Under the pieces are notes generated by a model. The model had not been told where the DNA came from, did not search any database, and saw only the letters and a list, made by a program, of their open reading frames with translations. This document shows positions 34,923 through 43,468 of a DNA stretch of 64,000 nucleotides, piece after piece. This DNA comes from Amycolatopsis echigonensis. GTDB taxonomy: Bacteria > Actinomycetota > Actinomycetes > Mycobacteriales > Pseudonocardiaceae. The translations under genes and the position numbers were made by a program. Where the stretch lies: assembly GCF_014174495.1 (NCBI RefSeq), contig NZ_JACJHR010000003.1, positions 177,618 through 241,617 of the forward strand, in the 5' to 3' direction. Position 1 is the stretch's first letter; the number at the start of each line of letters is the position of its first letter.

Positions 34923-35890
34923 GAAAGTGACTCCCTGTCCGGCGTCGTGGCGGCCCGTCGGCGGTGCCCTCGGCTCTCCGTGCTCCCGGTGCGCTCAGCG
35001 TTCCCGGCGCGGAGTCCCGCGGTCCGCCTGCCCGCGCGTCCGACCGGAGGCGGGCACGACCGGGCTGATCCGGCACCGGTCCGGGAGACGATCGGCTTCC
35101 CGGGACTATGCACGTGCACGACGCAACTTGCGGACTGCACGGCGGTGGTCGAGATCAACTTGTCTGCGCCTATCGATCGCTGCGGGCGGCTGGGGCCAAA
35201 GAATCGTACACCAATCGCCGCCCGAGTTATTGCGTTCCGCATCGGGGTGCTGACCTGGGAAAATAGTCGGACCGCGCGAACTCGGAGCCGCGGATTCGGC
35301 AAGGAACGCCCGGCGCGGGAATTCCGGTTACCCGCCGCTCTCGGCCTCGGCATCCGGCGGTCACCCGATTAGCCCACACAGGGTAAGCAACACCCTCGAT
35401 AGGACTACGCTCCGTGCCCCCATCGGGTGGGTGCGGCCGGAAGTTGAACCCGATGTTGTGGAGATGCAGCGACGCGCCGCCCGACCCGGTGATTTTTGCC
35501 AGCCTCCCTTCCCTGCCTGGGAATCCCCGCCCGGCCGGCGACCTGCCCGCCGAAGCGGAGCGGCCGCCCCGCCCGGCGGCTACGACCGGTCACCGTAGTG
35601 GATCATGACCGGCCCGTCACTCCGCCGTCTGCCGCAACCCGGACCGGACCCGGCAACTCCCCGTGACATCGGTGCTCACTATTCCGAGTGATCGGCCTGT
35701 GATCTGCTCGGACGCGCCGTTTCGCGCTATTTCCCGGGCGAAAAGGAATTTCCGGTGCCCGCGCGAACCGGCTTTTTCCGCGTTCCGGCGACGTCGTTAC
35801 TATGGCCGCCTCCCAGTCCGCAAGGGCGATCCGGGCGCTTTCTCGAACGATGCCCGCCGCCATCCACCGCGCAAGTTGCCGGAGGCAGCC
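34923..35890. other. Long intergenic region between cvnA and the DUF485 gene
   Basis: About 970 bases with no credible gene on either strand; the open frames there have skewed Arg/Pro/Ser-rich compositions. It should hold the divergent promoters. On the plus strand TACTAT at ~35797-35802 with T-rich bases 17-18 upstream is a good -10 candidate for the DUF485-symporter operon. On the minus strand TACGAT near 35205 may serve cvnA. The segment 35130-35280 is noticeably lower in GC. Confidence 0.4.
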
Positions 35891-36331
35891 ATGCACAACG
35901 TCGCGCGCACCACCGGACCGGCCGTGTCGGCCGAGGACACCGGCCAGATGCCCGCGCTGTTCGACCGCGAAGGAGGCGACGCCGCCCCGCGCGGCAGGCG
36001 CCGCAAGCCCGGTCCGGACTACGAGCAGATCCAGCGCAGCCCCCAGTTCCGCTCGCTGCGCAGCCGCTTCCGCCGGTTCGTGTTCCCGATGAGCATCGGG
36101 TTCTTCGTCTGGTACCTCGCCTACGTCGTGCTCGCCGCCTACGCGGGCGAGTTCATGAGCACGCCGGTCTTCGGCCTGGTCAACGTCGGCATGCTGCTCG
36201 GCCTCGGCCAGTTCGTCACCACCGCGGCCATCACCGCGCTGTACGTCCGCTTCGCCGACCGCGAGATGGACCCGCGCGCCGCCGAAATCCGCGCGCAGGC
36301 CGCCGCTGTCCCGGAAGGAACCCGTCAGTGA
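35891..36331 (+). CDS. DUF485 membrane protein, symporter partner
   Basis: A 146-residue protein with a hydrophilic N-terminal ~65 residues (DREGGDAAPRGRRRKPGPDYEQIQRSPQF split), then two TM helices (FPMSIGFFVWYLAYVVLAAYA and VNVGMLLGLGQFVTTAAITALYV) flanking the conserved F-x-F-P region. DUF485 proteins precede acetate-type sodium:solute symporters and are thought to be accessory subunits. GGAGG lies 6 bases before the ATG. Its stop overlaps the symporter GTG. Confidence 0.88.
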   Translation: MHNVARTTGPAVSAEDTGQMPALFDREGGDAAPRGRRRKPGPDYEQIQRSPQFRSLRSRFRRFVFPMSIGFFVWYLAYVVLAAYAGEFMSTPVFGLVNVGMLLGLGQFVTTAAITALYVRFADREMDPRAAEIRAQAAAVPEGTRQ

Positions 36332-37929
36332 CTACCGCTTGGCTCGCCGAAGGAGCTTCGACGAGCAATCCCCTGATCAACACCGGGGTGTTCGCGCTGT
36401 TCGTCGCGATCACCCTCTACGTGGTCTACCGCGCGGGCAACCGCCGCTCGTCCACGTCGGGCTACTACACCGCCGACAGCGCCTTCACCGGAAGGCAGAA
36501 CGGCGTCGCGCTGTCCGGCGACTTCCTGTCCGCGGCCTCGTTCCTCGGCATCGCCGGCGCGATCGCGATCAACGGCTACGACGGTTTCCTCTACTCCATC
36601 GGCTTCCTCGTCGCGTGGCTCGTCGACCTGCTGCTGCTCGCCGAACTGCTGCGCAACACCGGCCGGTTCACGATGGGCGACGTGCTCAGCTTCCGGATGA
36701 AGCAGCGTCCGGTGCGCGCCGCGTCGGCCACGTCGACGCTGGTGATCTCCTTCTTCTACATGCTCGCGCAGATGGCCGGCGCGGGCGGCCTGGTCGCGCT
36801 GCTGCTGGACGTCCACTCCAAGTGGGGACAGGCACTGGTGATCACCGTCGTGGGGCTGGTGATGATCTCGTACGTGCTGCTCGGCGGCATGAAGGGCACC
36901 ACGTGGGTGCAGATCATCAAGGCCACCATCCTGCTCACCGCGGCCTCGCTGATCACGGTGTTCCTGATGGGCAAGTACGGCTTCAACTTCTCGAGCCTGC
37001 TGCGCGCGGCCGCGGACCGCAGCCACATGGGCAAGGACCTGCTGTCCCCCGGCGGCTCCTACGGCAAGAACGGGACGACGAAACTCGACTTCGTCTCGCT
37101 GTCGCTGGCCCTGGTGCTCGGCGTCGCCTCGCTGCCGCACGTGCTGATGCGCTTCTACACCGTGCCGAACGCCCGCGAGGCGCGCCGCTCGGTGGTGTGG
37201 GCGACCGCGTGCATGTTCGTGTTCTACCTGTGCACGTTGGTGATCGGCTTCGGCGCGGCGGCGATCGTCGGCCCGGACGAGATCAAGGCCGCGCCCGGCG
37301 GCGAGAACTCCGCCGCGCCGCTGCTGGCCCTGCACGTGGGCGGGACGGTGCTGCTGGGCATCATCTCGGCGGTCGCGTTCGCGACGATCCTCGCCGTGGT
37401 GGCCGGGCTGACGCTGACGGCGTCCGCCTCCTTCGCGCACGACGTCTACGCGAACGTCCTGAAGCGCGGCAAGGCGGAGCCGGAGGACGAGGTCCGCGTC
37501 GCCCGGCTGACCGCGGTCGTGATCGGCGTGTTCGCCATCGTCGGCGGCATCCTCGCCAACGGGCAGAACATCGCGTTCCTCGTGGCGCTCGCGCTCGCGG
37601 TGGCGGCGTCGGCGAACCTGTCGACCCTGCTGTACTCGCTGTTCTGGAAACGGTTCAACACCACCGGGACGCTGTGGAGCATCTACGGCGGGCTGATCGC
37701 CTGCGTCGTGCTGGTGCTGTTCTCGCCAGTGGTGTCGGGTGCCTCGGATTCGATCTTCCCGAGCGTCGACTTCCACTGGTTCCCGCTGAAGAACCCGGGC
37801 CTGGTGTCGATCCCGGTGTCGTTCCTGTGCGGCGCGATCGGCACGTTCGTCGGCCGCTCGAAGGGCGACCCGGCCAAGCACGCGGAGATGGAGGTCCGGT
37901 CGCTGACCGGTGTCGGCTTCGGCTCCTGA
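36328..37929 (+). CDS. actP: Sodium/solute symporter, acetate permease type (ActP-like)
   Basis: A 533-residue SSS-family transporter with about 13 TM segments. Diagnostic stretches are SGYYTADSAFTGRQNGVALSGDFLSAASFLGIAGAIAINGYDG (broken here by helix ends), DVLSFRMKQRPVRAASATST, YVLLGGMKGTTWVQIIKA and VAGLTLTASASFAHDVYANV. It imports acetate or other short monocarboxylates with sodium. The GTG start overlaps the DUF485 TGA, so the two are co-translated. A strong terminator follows 5 bases after the stop. Confidence 0.9.
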   Translation: MTTAWLAEGASTSNPLINTGVFALFVAITLYVVYRAGNRRSSTSGYYTADSAFTGRQNGVALSGDFLSAASFLGIAGAIAINGYDGFLYSIGFLVAWLVDLLLLAELLRNTGRFTMGDVLSFRMKQRPVRAASATSTLVISFFYMLAQMAGAGGLVALLLDVHSKWGQALVITVVGLVMISYVLLGGMKGTTWVQIIKATILLTAASLITVFLMGKYGFNFSSLLRAAADRSHMGKDLLSPGGSYGKNGTTKLDFVSLSLALVLGVASLPHVLMRFYTVPNAREARRSVVWATACMFVFYLCTLVIGFGAAAIVGPDEIKAAPGGENSAAPLLALHVGGTVLLGIISAVAFATILAVVAGLTLTASASFAHDVYANVLKRGKAEPEDEVRVARLTAVVIGVFAIVGGILANGQNIAFLVALALAVAASANLSTLLYSLFWKRFNTTGTLWSIYGGLIACVVLVLFSPVVSGASDSIFPSVDFHWFPLKNPGLVSIPVSFLCGAIGTFVGRSKGDPAKHAEMEVRSLTGVGFGS

Positions 37930-37934
37930 TCCTG

Positions 37935-37985
37935 GCAGTAAAAAAACCGCGGCGCCGGACTTCCGGCGCCGCGGTTTTTTACTGC
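37935..37985. terminator. Strong bidirectional rho-independent terminator
   Basis: A perfect palindrome: GCAGT, A7, CCGCGGCGCCGGA, loop CT, then the mirrored arm, T6 and ACTGC. Both strands have a GC stem followed by a T run, so it ends both actP and the convergent DUF3817 gene. Confidence 0.95.
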
Positions 37986-38336
37986 TCAGAAGATGTCGCG
38001 CCCGGCCTGCACGCGGTGCGTCACCCGGCGCTCGACGACGAACGACACGAACGGGACGCACCCGGCCAGCAGCACCAGGACGGTGCTCTTGATCGACCAG
38101 CGGGCCTTGATCGCGAGGTCGATGGTGAGCACCAGGTAGATCATGTAGAGCACGCCGTGGATCGGCGAGTACACCTGGGCGGGCGTGGCGTTGCCGAAGC
38201 CGTACTCGATGATCATGGTGGCGCACAGGGCGAGCAGGCCGACACCGGTCACGTACGCGCTGGCCCGGAACCGGGTCAGCGAGCCGGTCACCTTCGACTG
38301 GCGAGCCGGGGCGGCACCGTCGGTGCTGGTCGTCAT
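37986..38336 (-). CDS. DUF3817 integral membrane protein
   Basis: A 116-residue protein with three TM helices: ASAYVTGVGLLALCATMIIEY, YSPIHGVLYMIYLVLTIDLAI and SIKSTVLVLLAGCVPFVSFVV. The central I-H-G-x-L-Y motif and overall length are those of DUF3817. Function unknown. It lies 26 bases downstream of the gene starting at 38752 and may be co-transcribed with it; the stop codon abuts the terminator. Confidence 0.85.
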   Translation of the reverse strand: MTTSTDGAAPARQSKVTGSLTRFRASAYVTGVGLLALCATMIIEYGFGNATPAQVYSPIHGVLYMIYLVLTIDLAIKARWSIKSTVLVLLAGCVPFVSFVVERRVTHRVQAGRDIF

Positions 38337-38362
38337 GGGAGCGTCCTCACTTCCGCGGGCGT

Positions 38363-38752
38363 TCAGGACTGCTGGTCGCGGGCGTTGAGCTCGCGCAGGT
38401 AGCGGTTGTAGGCGGCGAGTTCGTCGTCCTCTTCGACGGGCGCCGCGGCCGGTCGCGGGGCGGGCACGCGCACCGGCGCGGGGGCGGATGCGGTCTGCTC
38501 GCCTTGGTCGGCGGCTTGCTCCTCGCGTTCGCGCAGCTTCTTGATGCGCCAGAACATGAACGCGGGGAACAGCCCGAAAAGCGGCCATTGCAGCACGTAG
38601 CCGAGGTTCTGGAAGGTGCCGGTGGCGGACGTGAACCGGTCCCACTGCCACCAGGCCAGCCCGCAGCACAGCGCCAGGCTCACGACGCTCGTGGCGACGA
38701 TCAAGAGCCGGCGCCCGAGCGGGGACGCGGCCGGGCCGGGATCTGCGGGCAC
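38363..38752 (-). CDS. Small conserved membrane protein
   Basis: A 129-residue protein with two TM helices (RRLLIVATSVVSLALCCGLAWW and LGYVLQWPLFGLFPAFMFW) separated by QWDRFTSATGTFQN, and a charged cytoplasmic tail with ELAAYNRYLRELNARDQQS. I recognise the layout from other actinobacteria but not a function. The frame extends upstream, but I chose GTG 38752 because TAGCGT lies seven bases before it (leaderless pattern) and the sequence before it is compositionally poor. Probably forms an operon with the DUF3817 gene. Confidence 0.7.
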   Translation of the reverse strand: MPADPGPAASPLGRRLLIVATSVVSLALCCGLAWWQWDRFTSATGTFQNLGYVLQWPLFGLFPAFMFWRIKKLREREEQAADQGEQTASAPAPVRVPAPRPAAAPVEEDDELAAYNRYLRELNARDQQS

Positions 38753-39122
38753 GGTATCGACGCTAGCACTGGCCGGGGAATGCGTTGCTGAGAGGCGGCG
38801 AGGTCGTGACCGGGGCCCCATCCGGCGCTTGCGGCCGGATTCGGGAGGCGGCCGGGTCTTGGCTCGCCTCTGCCCCATCGAACACCGCGCTGCGTCCTCT
38901 CATCGCACCCGCAATCGCATCGGATGGCTCCGCAGCTCAGCTCGGTCAAACGCATCCAATGCCACATTGAGGGCATTCCGGACGGCAGCGGCAGTGGTCC
39001 GGTAAGGAGTCCTTCACGGACGGCGGCACGATATGCGGGGAGCCCTGAGGACTCAGAATCCGTGAAAGGCCCCTCACCGACCGCAGGTCAGGGGACCAGC
39101 GCGAACGGCAAGGGCCCGGACG
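38753..39122. other. Intergenic region with a diverged REP-like hairpin
   Basis: No gene seen. At ~39010-39070 TTCACGGA and TCCGTGAA are separated by ~45 bases and resemble worn fragments of the E1-type hairpin; they lie downstream of the lytic transglycosylase stop and could act in termination. Confidence 0.35.
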
Positions 39123-40034
39123 TCAGCCCGCTTGCACCTTCTGCGCCGCCTTCGCGTAGCCGTCGGCGAGGCCGAAGACCTTCTGCGCGTACTCGGTCGA
39201 GTTGTTGTACGAGAGGATCCCCGCCCACCAGCCCGCCGGGCTGGCCATGTCGCGACCGCCCGCGCACAGGTAGCGGGCGGCGGTCAGGGCGGCGTCGTCG
39301 ATCTGCTGCGGGTCGGCGCGGCCGTCGCCGGTGGCGTCGGAGGCCCATTTCCGCCACGTGCTCGGGATGAACTGCATCGGGCCGACCGCGTGGTCCGCGA
39401 GCGGGTCGCCGTCGAGCTGGCCGCCGTCGGTGTCGCCGATCGCCCGGACGCCGGGGGAACCGTCGAGCGGGACGCCGATGATCGGTTTCGACGGGCGGCC
39501 GTCCTCGCCGAGGACCGCTCCGCCGTACTGGCCGTGGTTGGACTCGATGCGGCCGATGCCCGCGAGCGTCGCCCAGGAGATGTGGCAGCCGCGGTCGACC
39601 TCGCGCATCGCGAGTTCCGCGTTGCCGTACGCGCGTACCGCCCGCGCCGGGATGCCGGTGACCGGCGCGACCCTGTCCGCCCAGGCCCGCAGCGGGTCGC
39701 CGCCGGTCGGGCGCGCCGCCTGTGGCGCGGTGCCCTGCTCCGCCGCCCCGCCCGCGACGACGGCGTTGACCGGCGCGATCGAACCGGGTTTCACGTCGAC
39801 CGCCTTGACGCTCAGCGCCGGGATGTCCGTGGTGGTGGGGCTGGCTTCCGGGGCGGCCGCCCTGGTGACGATCCAGACCCCGCCGCCCGCGACCGCGAGC
39901 ACCGCGACGACGACGGCGAGCCGCACCGCGAGCGCGGCGCCGGGACCGCGACGGGCGGGCGAGGGGGCGGCAGCGGGAGCCGCGGTCTCGTCCCCGGTCC
40001 GCGCGGTGTCGGGGGTCTGTCCGGTGGCGGGCAC
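39123..40034 (-). CDS. Lytic murein transglycosylase (MltB-like)
   Basis: A 303-residue enzyme. A short N-terminal cytoplasmic part is followed by a TM/signal-anchor helix LAVRLAVVVAVLAVAGGGVW at ~36-56, an Ala/Pro/Thr-rich linker, and the catalytic domain from ~115. The catalytic Glu is in IGRIESNHGQYGG; GPMQFIPSTWRKWASDATGDGRADPQQIDDAALTAARYLC is the family signature (given here in pieces in the cell-wall enzymes). It cleaves peptidoglycan glycan strands. GTG 40034 has GGAG about 6 bases upstream; an earlier in-frame GTG at 40106 is less likely. Confidence 0.85.
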   Translation of the reverse strand: MPATGQTPDTARTGDETAAPAAAPSPARRGPGAALAVRLAVVVAVLAVAGGGVWIVTRAAAPEASPTTTDIPALSVKAVDVKPGSIAPVNAVVAGGAAEQGTAPQAARPTGGDPLRAWADRVAPVTGIPARAVRAYGNAELAMREVDRGCHISWATLAGIGRIESNHGQYGGAVLGEDGRPSKPIIGVPLDGSPGVRAIGDTDGGQLDGDPLADHAVGPMQFIPSTWRKWASDATGDGRADPQQIDDAALTAARYLCAGGRDMASPAGWWAGILSYNNSTEYAQKVFGLADGYAKAAQKVQAG

Positions 40035-40375
40035 GAAACTCCGGTCCTCCAGCGTGGCTTGGGGTTCGCAACACACAACGAGCCCGCGCAGGTTAGCGTT
40101 ACGCACGCATCGCCATGGCCCCCGCCACGCCGGTTCACCCGGCCGGGTAATCGGGTCCCGTCAGGTGGACGGGCGACGCCGCACAAACACCACGAATCCC
40201 ACGTCGAAGCGGCTTCCGTTGCCGCTCGCGTGCAGCTGTTTCGATTCGCCGACCGGCCGCGCGGTCTCGATGCGGTGTCCGGCTTCGGCCAGGAACACCG
40301 GCTGAAAAACTGCCGCGCTCAGTCGCGTCCGGCAGGTCCCTCAAGGAGTGCTTCCACGGCGGGAGCCGCGTCGCC

Positions 40376-40409
40376 GTGTTGCCTGGCCGATTCACCGACC
40401 AGGCAACAC
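40376..40409. terminator. Perfect 11-bp stem hairpin
   Basis: GTGTTGCCTGG and CCAGGCAACAC enclose a 12-base loop. It lies ~70 bases downstream of the stop of the minus-strand gene at 40477 and is the likely terminator for it. The rest of the gap 40035-40476 shows no gene and must carry the transglycosylase promoter near 40090-40100. Confidence 0.65.
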
Positions 40410-40476
40410 AGCTGTCACACAGGCTTCTTCCGCCGCGCGAACCGCCCGAAAACCCCCAGACGGCCCGTCGAACAGG

Positions 40477-40959
40477 TCAGGCAGGCTTCTGCTGCCGCGC
40501 CAGCCGCGCGACGCACCACGCGGGCGCGCTGCCCCGGCGGAGGTGCTGCAGGACCGTCATCGGGCCGAGCCGCCGCGCCAGGTCGGACGGCGCGAGACCG
40601 GCCGCCCGGTAGTCCAGGGCGCGCTGGTCCAGCGGGCTGATGCCGGCGTCCCACCACTGTTCGGCTTCGGCGACGTCGCCGACCATCTGCCACCAGCCGG
40701 CGGCGGCGACGAGCAGTTCTTCCGGGACCTCCGGCAGCCGGGCGCGCATCGCGTCGAGGTAGCCGGGGTCGGCGGCCTCGACCGGGGCCCAGCGGGCGGG
40801 TCCGGACCGGGCGCGCTGGCCGGGGATGCCGGGCGGAGCGGCCGGCGCGTCGGCCAGCCAGGCCGAGGCGATGCGGTCGACCTCCTGCTCCTCAGGGGTC
40901 TTCTCGCGTTCGGCCGACCACTGCCGGATCAACGCGTCCACTCCGGGATCTCCGGTCAT
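40477..40959 (-). CDS. Hypothetical protein
   Basis: A 160-residue soluble protein, acidic at the N-terminus (TGDPGVDALIRQWSAEREKT, PEEQEVDRIASAWL), with a Trp-rich middle (AAAGWWQMVGDVAEAEQWWDAGI) and a C-terminal helix pair (RALDYRAAGLAPSDLARRLGPMTVLQHLRRG) that looks like a small DNA-binding-type helix-turn-helix unit. I do not recognise the family. The ATG has AGGGATG-type weak site; an upstream in-frame start at 41037 is less likely. Flanked by unrelated genes. Confidence 0.6.
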   Translation of the reverse strand: MTGDPGVDALIRQWSAEREKTPEEQEVDRIASAWLADAPAAPPGIPGQRARSGPARWAPVEAADPGYLDAMRARLPEVPEELLVAAAGWWQMVGDVAEAEQWWDAGISPLDQRALDYRAAGLAPSDLARRLGPMTVLQHLRRGSAPAWCVARLARQQKPA

Positions 40960-41298
40960 CCCTGCCTCCTCATCGGTCCCCGACGGGCAGGCATTTCGAC
41001 CGCCTGCCCCGTTGCGCGTCCACGATTGGCTCCCCACGCGTGACCGGGCCGAAAACCCGCCGTGACCCGGCTCCCGGGGGACCGGAGAACCGGCTGATCA
41101 CGCAATGTGAGCACCGTAGGGCGGCACCCGCTTTCTCCGCCATACCCCGGACCCCGGAAATTCCGTGACCAGGCGGTTTCAGGGGCCAATCCACCCGGAT
41201 GGTCGAGCGAAGTGCCCGAATCCCGGGATCCGGTGACAAAGCGTGACTAGGTGCCCGGACGGCACCCGGAAGCGGTCCGGCGGGCGAGGAAAAGCGGG
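40960..41298. other. Intergenic region, nothing identified
   Basis: About 340 bases with no convincing frame, repeat or strong hairpin. Confidence 0.4.
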
Positions 41299-41466
41299 TC
41301 AGGCGAAGAGGCTCTTGAAGAAGGTGACGATCGCTTCGGCGCCGTCCTTGAGCCAGCCGAGCACGCGGTGCACGAAGTCCGCGGAGTTGGTGGGCTGCGT
41401 GATCAGGAAGAACAGCACGAGCGCGACCACTCCGACGACGATGATCTTCTTCAGGCCGCTCGACAT
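41299..41466 (-). CDS. Short single-pass membrane protein
   Basis: A 55-residue protein beginning MSSGLKKIIVVGVVALVLFF, then LITQPTNSADFVHRVLGWLK and DGAEAIVTFFKSLFA. It has one N-terminal TM helix and an amphipathic C-terminal helix. GGAGGGGGACGG stands just before the ATG, an unusually good ribosome site, and codon use is normal for the genome, so I believe it is real. Small proteins of this look are common in Pseudonocardiales; the role is unknown. Confidence 0.75.
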   Translation of the reverse strand: MSSGLKKIIVVGVVALVLFFLITQPTNSADFVHRVLGWLKDGAEAIVTFFKSLFA

Positions 41467-41662
41467 GGTTCCGTCCCCCTCCGCTCCCCCGGCACCCGGG
41501 CGGACGCCGGCCCCGCCTCGGCAGAGTCGGCTACCACTCTAGTGAGGAAGCGCCGGAATGGCCCGTCGCAGGCCCCGATCCGGCCGGAAAGCTCACGTCC
41601 GGGTGACCCCGGTCACCATCGGGTGAGCAGGGCCCGGACGGCTCCCCCGGTACGCTCCGGCG

Positions 41663-42184
41663 ATGGACGACGGCCCAGTGACTCTCCGCCCGGTGCGCGA
41701 GTCCGACCTCGGTCTGCTGGAAGCCCTGACCAACGACCCGGACACGGTCGGCGAACACCAATGGTTCGGCTGGCACGACCCCGGCTACGTCCGGCGGCTC
41801 TGGCGCGAAAACGGCATGCTGACCACCGACAACGGCATGCTCGTCCCGACGCTCGACGAGCGCCCGCTCGGGCTCGTGTCGTGGCATCGCACGCGGACCG
41901 GCCCGCACACCTACTGCTGGAACATCGGCATGGTCCTGCTGCCGGAGGCGCGCGGGCACGGCCTCGGCGCGCAGGCGCAGCGACAGCTCGTGCGCTATCT
42001 GTTCGCGCACACGCAGTTCAACCGCGTCGAGGCCAGCACCGAGGTCGGCAACCGGGCCGGCCAGCGTTCGCTGGAGAAGGCCGGGTTCACCCGCGAGGGC
42101 ATCCTGCGCGGGTTCGATTTCCGCGACGGGCAGTGGCGCGATCACATCCTCTACTCAGTGATCCGTTCCGATCTGCCGCTCTGA
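41663..42184 (+). CDS. GNAT family N-acetyltransferase (RimJ/RimL-like)
   Basis: A 173-residue acetyltransferase: VTLRPVRESDLGLLEALTND, the acetyl-CoA loop LLPEARGHGLGAQAQRQLVRYLF, and VEASTEVGNRAGQRSLEKAGFTREGILRGF, the RimJ/RimL C-terminal signature. Substrate unknown. TACGCT lies exactly six bases before ATG 41663 with no ribosome site, so it is probably leaderless. Convergent with the racemase gene. Confidence 0.88.
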   Translation: MDDGPVTLRPVRESDLGLLEALTNDPDTVGEHQWFGWHDPGYVRRLWRENGMLTTDNGMLVPTLDERPLGLVSWHRTRTGPHTYCWNIGMVLLPEARGHGLGAQAQRQLVRYLFAHTQFNRVEASTEVGNRAGQRSLEKAGFTREGILRGFDFRDGQWRDHILYSVIRSDLPL

Positions 42185-42297
42185 CGGTGTTCGCGGCGGC
42201 AGCTCGGCGCGAGCGTCCGCGCGGAGCGATCAAGCCCCGCCGGCCGCCTTGCCGATCGGCCCTCGCCGGTTCCGGCCTGCCGGGCGCACAACCGCCT

Positions 42298-43440
42298 TCA
42301 CGCGATCGCGCCCGCCTTCCGCAGTGCCGCGACCCCGGCGTCGTCGTAGCCCAGCTCCGCCAGCACTTCCGCGGTGTCCGAGCCCGTCTCGTGCGGTGCT
42401 TCCGGCGTGGCGGCGGGCGTCCGGTCGAACCGCGGCGCCGGCGCGGGTTGCACCGTGCCGCCGATGTCCACGAACGTCCCGCGCGCCGCGTTCTGCGGAT
42501 GCTCCGCGGCCTCCCACGGCGACAGCACCGCGGTGAGGCACGCGTCGGTGCCTTCCGCCCGCGCGACCAGTTCGTCGCGCGTGAACCGGCCGACCGCCTC
42601 CTCCAGGATCTTGCGCAGCCGCGGCCACTCGCGCTGGTCCAAGTGGAACGGCAGGTTTTCGTCCTCCAGCCCGAGCACCTTGACCAGATCGGCCCAGAAC
42701 CGCATCTCGATCGCGCCGATCGCGACGTACTTGCCGTCTGCGGTCTCGTAGGTGTCGTAGAACGGGGCGCCGCCGTCGAGGAGGTTCTCGCCGCGCTCCC
42801 CCGGCCATACGCCGGACGCGCGCATCCCGTGCAGGCTCGTGGTCAGCAGCGCGGCGCCTTCCACCATCGACGCGTCCACGACCTGGCCGCGGCCGGACGT
42901 CGAGCGCTCGTGCAACGCGGCCAGCACGCCCATCGCGAGCATCAGGCCGCCCCCGCCGAAATCGCCGACCAAGTTGAGCGGCGGCACCGGACGTTCGCCC
43001 GCGCGGCCGATCGGGTCGAGCGCGCCGGCGACGCCGATGTAGTTGATGTCGTGCCCGGCCGCCGACGCGAGGGGACCGTCCTGGCCCCAGCCCGTCATCC
43101 GGCCGTACACGAGCCGCGGGTTGCGCGCGTGCACCTGCTCCGGGCCGATGCCCATCCGCTCCGCGACGCCCGGCCGGAAGCCTTCGATCAGCACGTCGGC
43201 GCGGTCGGCCAGCTTCAGCACGAGCTCGACGCCCTCGGGCGTTTTCGTGTTCACCCCGACCGACCGCCTGCCGCGGGCGAGCGGGTCGTTCGGGATGCCG
43301 AGCACGTCCGCGCCCGGGGTGGCGCGGTCGACGCGGACCACGTCGGCGCCGAGGTCGGCCAGGATCATGCAGGCGAACGGGGCCGGCGCGAGCCCGGCCA
43401 GCTCCACCACCCGCAGCCCGGCGAGCGGACCTTGTTTCAC
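42298..43440 (-). CDS. mcr: Alpha-methylacyl-CoA racemase (CaiB/BaiF family, Mcr-like)
   Basis: A 380-residue family III CoA-transferase fold enzyme. PLAGLRVVELAGLAPAPFACMILADLGADVVRVDR is the Mcr N-terminus (two pieces), GRRSVGVNTKTPEG and the catalytic region RLVYGRMTGWGQDGPL with ASAAGHDINYIG (His) and DxxxVEGAAL follow. It epimerises 2-methyl branched acyl-CoAs, including the C25 position of sterol side chains. The GTG start has AAGGA seven bases upstream. It lies 28 bases after the fadE gene at 43469 and is probably co-transcribed with it. Confidence 0.87.
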   Translation of the reverse strand: MKQGPLAGLRVVELAGLAPAPFACMILADLGADVVRVDRATPGADVLGIPNDPLARGRRSVGVNTKTPEGVELVLKLADRADVLIEGFRPGVAERMGIGPEQVHARNPRLVYGRMTGWGQDGPLASAAGHDINYIGVAGALDPIGRAGERPVPPLNLVGDFGGGGLMLAMGVLAALHERSTSGRGQVVDASMVEGAALLTTSLHGMRASGVWPGERGENLLDGGAPFYDTYETADGKYVAIGAIEMRFWADLVKVLGLEDENLPFHLDQREWPRLRKILEEAVGRFTRDELVARAEGTDACLTAVLSPWEAAEHPQNAARGTFVDIGGTVQPAPAPRFDRTPAATPEAPHETGSDTAEVLAELGYDDAGVAALRKAGAIA

Positions 43441-43468
43441 GGGGAAGTCCTTTCGCAGCAACGGGTTT

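Noticed and set aside
34919..35353. Possible 144-residue gene upstream of cvnA
   Set aside because: Overlaps the cvnA start, has random-looking Arg/Ser/Pro composition and no ribosome site.
31635..35372. 1245-codon open frame on the plus strand
   Set aside because: Antisense to cvnA and continuing into its promoter region; composition is Arg/Gly/His-rich without any domain.
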